Positions 63,259 through 64,000 of a stretch of 64,000 nt of DNA are shown here, in pieces. The stretch is taken from assembly GCF_025211055.1 (NCBI RefSeq), contig NZ_JAOARO010000099.1:62001-126000 (forward strand), written 5' to 3'. The DNA is from Vallitalea sp. GTDB taxonomy: Bacteria; Bacillota; Clostridia; Lachnospirales; Vallitaleaceae. The notes below the pieces were generated by a model, which did not search any database, was not told the DNA's origin, and saw only the letters and a program-made list of their open reading frames with translations. The first letter of the stretch is position 1, and every line of letters starts with the position of its first letter. A program made the position numbers and the translations under genes.

Positions 63259-64000
63259 ATGAAAGGGAAAAAAATAGTCACTTTATTATTAGCAACTCTA
63301 TGTGTAGTATCATTATTATTTAGTGGGTGTAAAAAAGATACAACAAAACCAGATGCCAATAATGATAAAGGGAAAGATGTAGTAGAACAAAACGAAGATA
63401 AAGATACACAGGAGAAAGTTACTGTTGAATTCTGGCATGGATATACAGCAGAAAAAACAGAAGTACTTGATGAAATGGTAGCAAAATACGAAAAAGAAAA
63501 TCCAAATGTAACAATAAACGCTAAGTTTGTTGCAACTGGAGAAGAAATGTTACAAAATGTTCAAACAGCTTTACTTTCAGGAGAAGAACCAAATATGCTT
63601 TGGGGATATCCTACATGGACTGGAGTATTAGAGAGTTCAGGAAAACTTGTTGATATAGGAGCAATAATAGATGATGAATTAAAAAGTGATTTACCTACAG
63701 GTTTATTAGAAGCTGGTAAATACAAAGAAAAAATCTATTCAGTACCAATTGAAGCGGGAACTTTATATCTAATCTATAACAAAGATATGTTTGAAGAAGC
63801 AGGAATTGATAATCCACCAACAACATGGGAAGAGTTATATGATATTTCTAAAAAATTATCAGATGGAGAAAGATATGGAGTTTGGTTACCTATAGCACCT
63901 AATGAAAGAACTACTTGGACATTTGAGACATTCTTATGGCAAAATGGTCAAGACGTGCTTAATGCAGAAGGAAACAATGTTGGCTTCAACAACGAAAAAG
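63259..64000 (+). CDS. Sugar-binding lipoprotein, family 1 (5' part; runs off the window)
   Basis: The first 247 codons of a CUT1 extracellular binding protein. The signal peptide MKGKKIVTLLLATLCVVSLL leads into lipobox LFSGC (Cys about 24), then a Lys/Asp-rich linker and the MalE-like start VTVEFWHGYTAEKTEVLDEM, followed by YKEKIYSVPIEAGTLYLIYNKDM, cut in two here as YKEKIYSVPIEAG and TLYLIYNKDM. AAGGAGGA ribosome site. No stop is reached before the end. It completes the importer with the two permeases just upstream. Confidence 0.9.
   Translation, partial: MKGKKIVTLLLATLCVVSLLFSGCKKDTTKPDANNDKGKDVVEQNEDKDTQEKVTVEFWHGYTAEKTEVLDEMVAKYEKENPNVTINAKFVATGEEMLQNVQTALLSGEEPNMLWGYPTWTGVLESSGKLVDIGAIIDDELKSDLPTGLLEAGKYKEKIYSVPIEAGTLYLIYNKDMFEEAGIDNPPTTWEELYDISKKLSDGERYGVWLPIAPNERTTWTFETFLWQNGQDVLNAEGNNVGFNNEK

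Overview
This 64-kb window is AT-rich chromosomal DNA from a low-GC, Gram-positive-type anaerobe, most likely a Clostridia/Lachnospirales-like bacterium. The signs are strong AGGAGG ribosome sites, many lipoprotein substrate-binding proteins, YesM/YesN-type two-component control, Cys-type sulfatases that need an anaerobic maturase, and an anaerobe-style metallochelatase operon. A marine, Vallitalea-like lineage would fit the sulfated-glycan and tetrapyrrole genes, but that is a guess from gene content.

Layout. 0-4.1 kb: a PHP-family phosphatase, the relic of a BlaI/BlaR1-type regulator pair, then an SGNH hydrolase, a condensation-like acyltransferase and a zinc-ribbon membrane protein in tandem. 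4.2-7.9 kb: a GntR/FCD regulator divergent from uxuA-uxuB (hexuronate catabolism), with palindromic operators between them. 7.9-10.5 kb: the C-terminal relic of a lemA gene, a strong terminator, and an orphan phage-tail cassette (tail-fibre-like protein, propeller-like tail protein, a Gln-rich small protein and an XkdX-like protein). 10.7-13.1 kb: an Lrp regulator divergent from glutamate dehydrogenase, which is preceded by a 10-codon upstream ORF.

13.3-32.1 kb is a polysaccharide-utilisation locus. It holds an unusually long sensor kinase with its AraC-type response regulator, a LplB/LplC-type oligosaccharide importer with its lipoprotein, four Cys-type sulfatases, an enolase-superfamily enzyme, an unrecognised probable TIM-barrel enzyme, a DUF1961 (YesU-like) protein and a GH88 unsaturated-uronyl hydrolase. 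Together with uxuAB this points to a sulfated, uronate-containing glycan that is cut by a lyase encoded elsewhere.

32.2-49 kb is dominated by sulfur handling. A thioredoxin-reductase-like flavoprotein, a two-part YeeE/YedE transporter and a TusA protein lie on one strand beside a LysR regulator and a second TusA. Further on are a SsuA/TauA-like binding protein with a permease but no ATPase, two lipoprotein rhodaneses, and a MarR-controlled amino-acid-type ABC importer. Embedded in it (36.7-43.4 kb) are a WecE-like aminotransferase, an ArnC-like glycosyltransferase, an ATP-grasp ligase and, after the transporter genes and on the other strand, an ArnT-like membrane glycosyltransferase. These could form a lipid-linked amino-sugar pathway.

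49.1-59.5 kb is a cobalamin-riboswitch operon with its own intrinsic terminator: a lipoprotein with a Met-rich repeat linker, a BtuC/FecCD permease, an ATPase, a CobN-type chelatase and two ChlI/ChlD-type AAA subunits. A 23-bp perfect inverted repeat sits inside it, and a 77-bp diverged copy of the chlD 3' end lies 1.9 kb downstream. Between the two are an unrecognised secreted protein and a small membrane protein. 61.4-64 kb: a consensus promoter with an overlapping palindrome drives a second sugar ABC importer, whose binding-protein gene runs off the end of the window.
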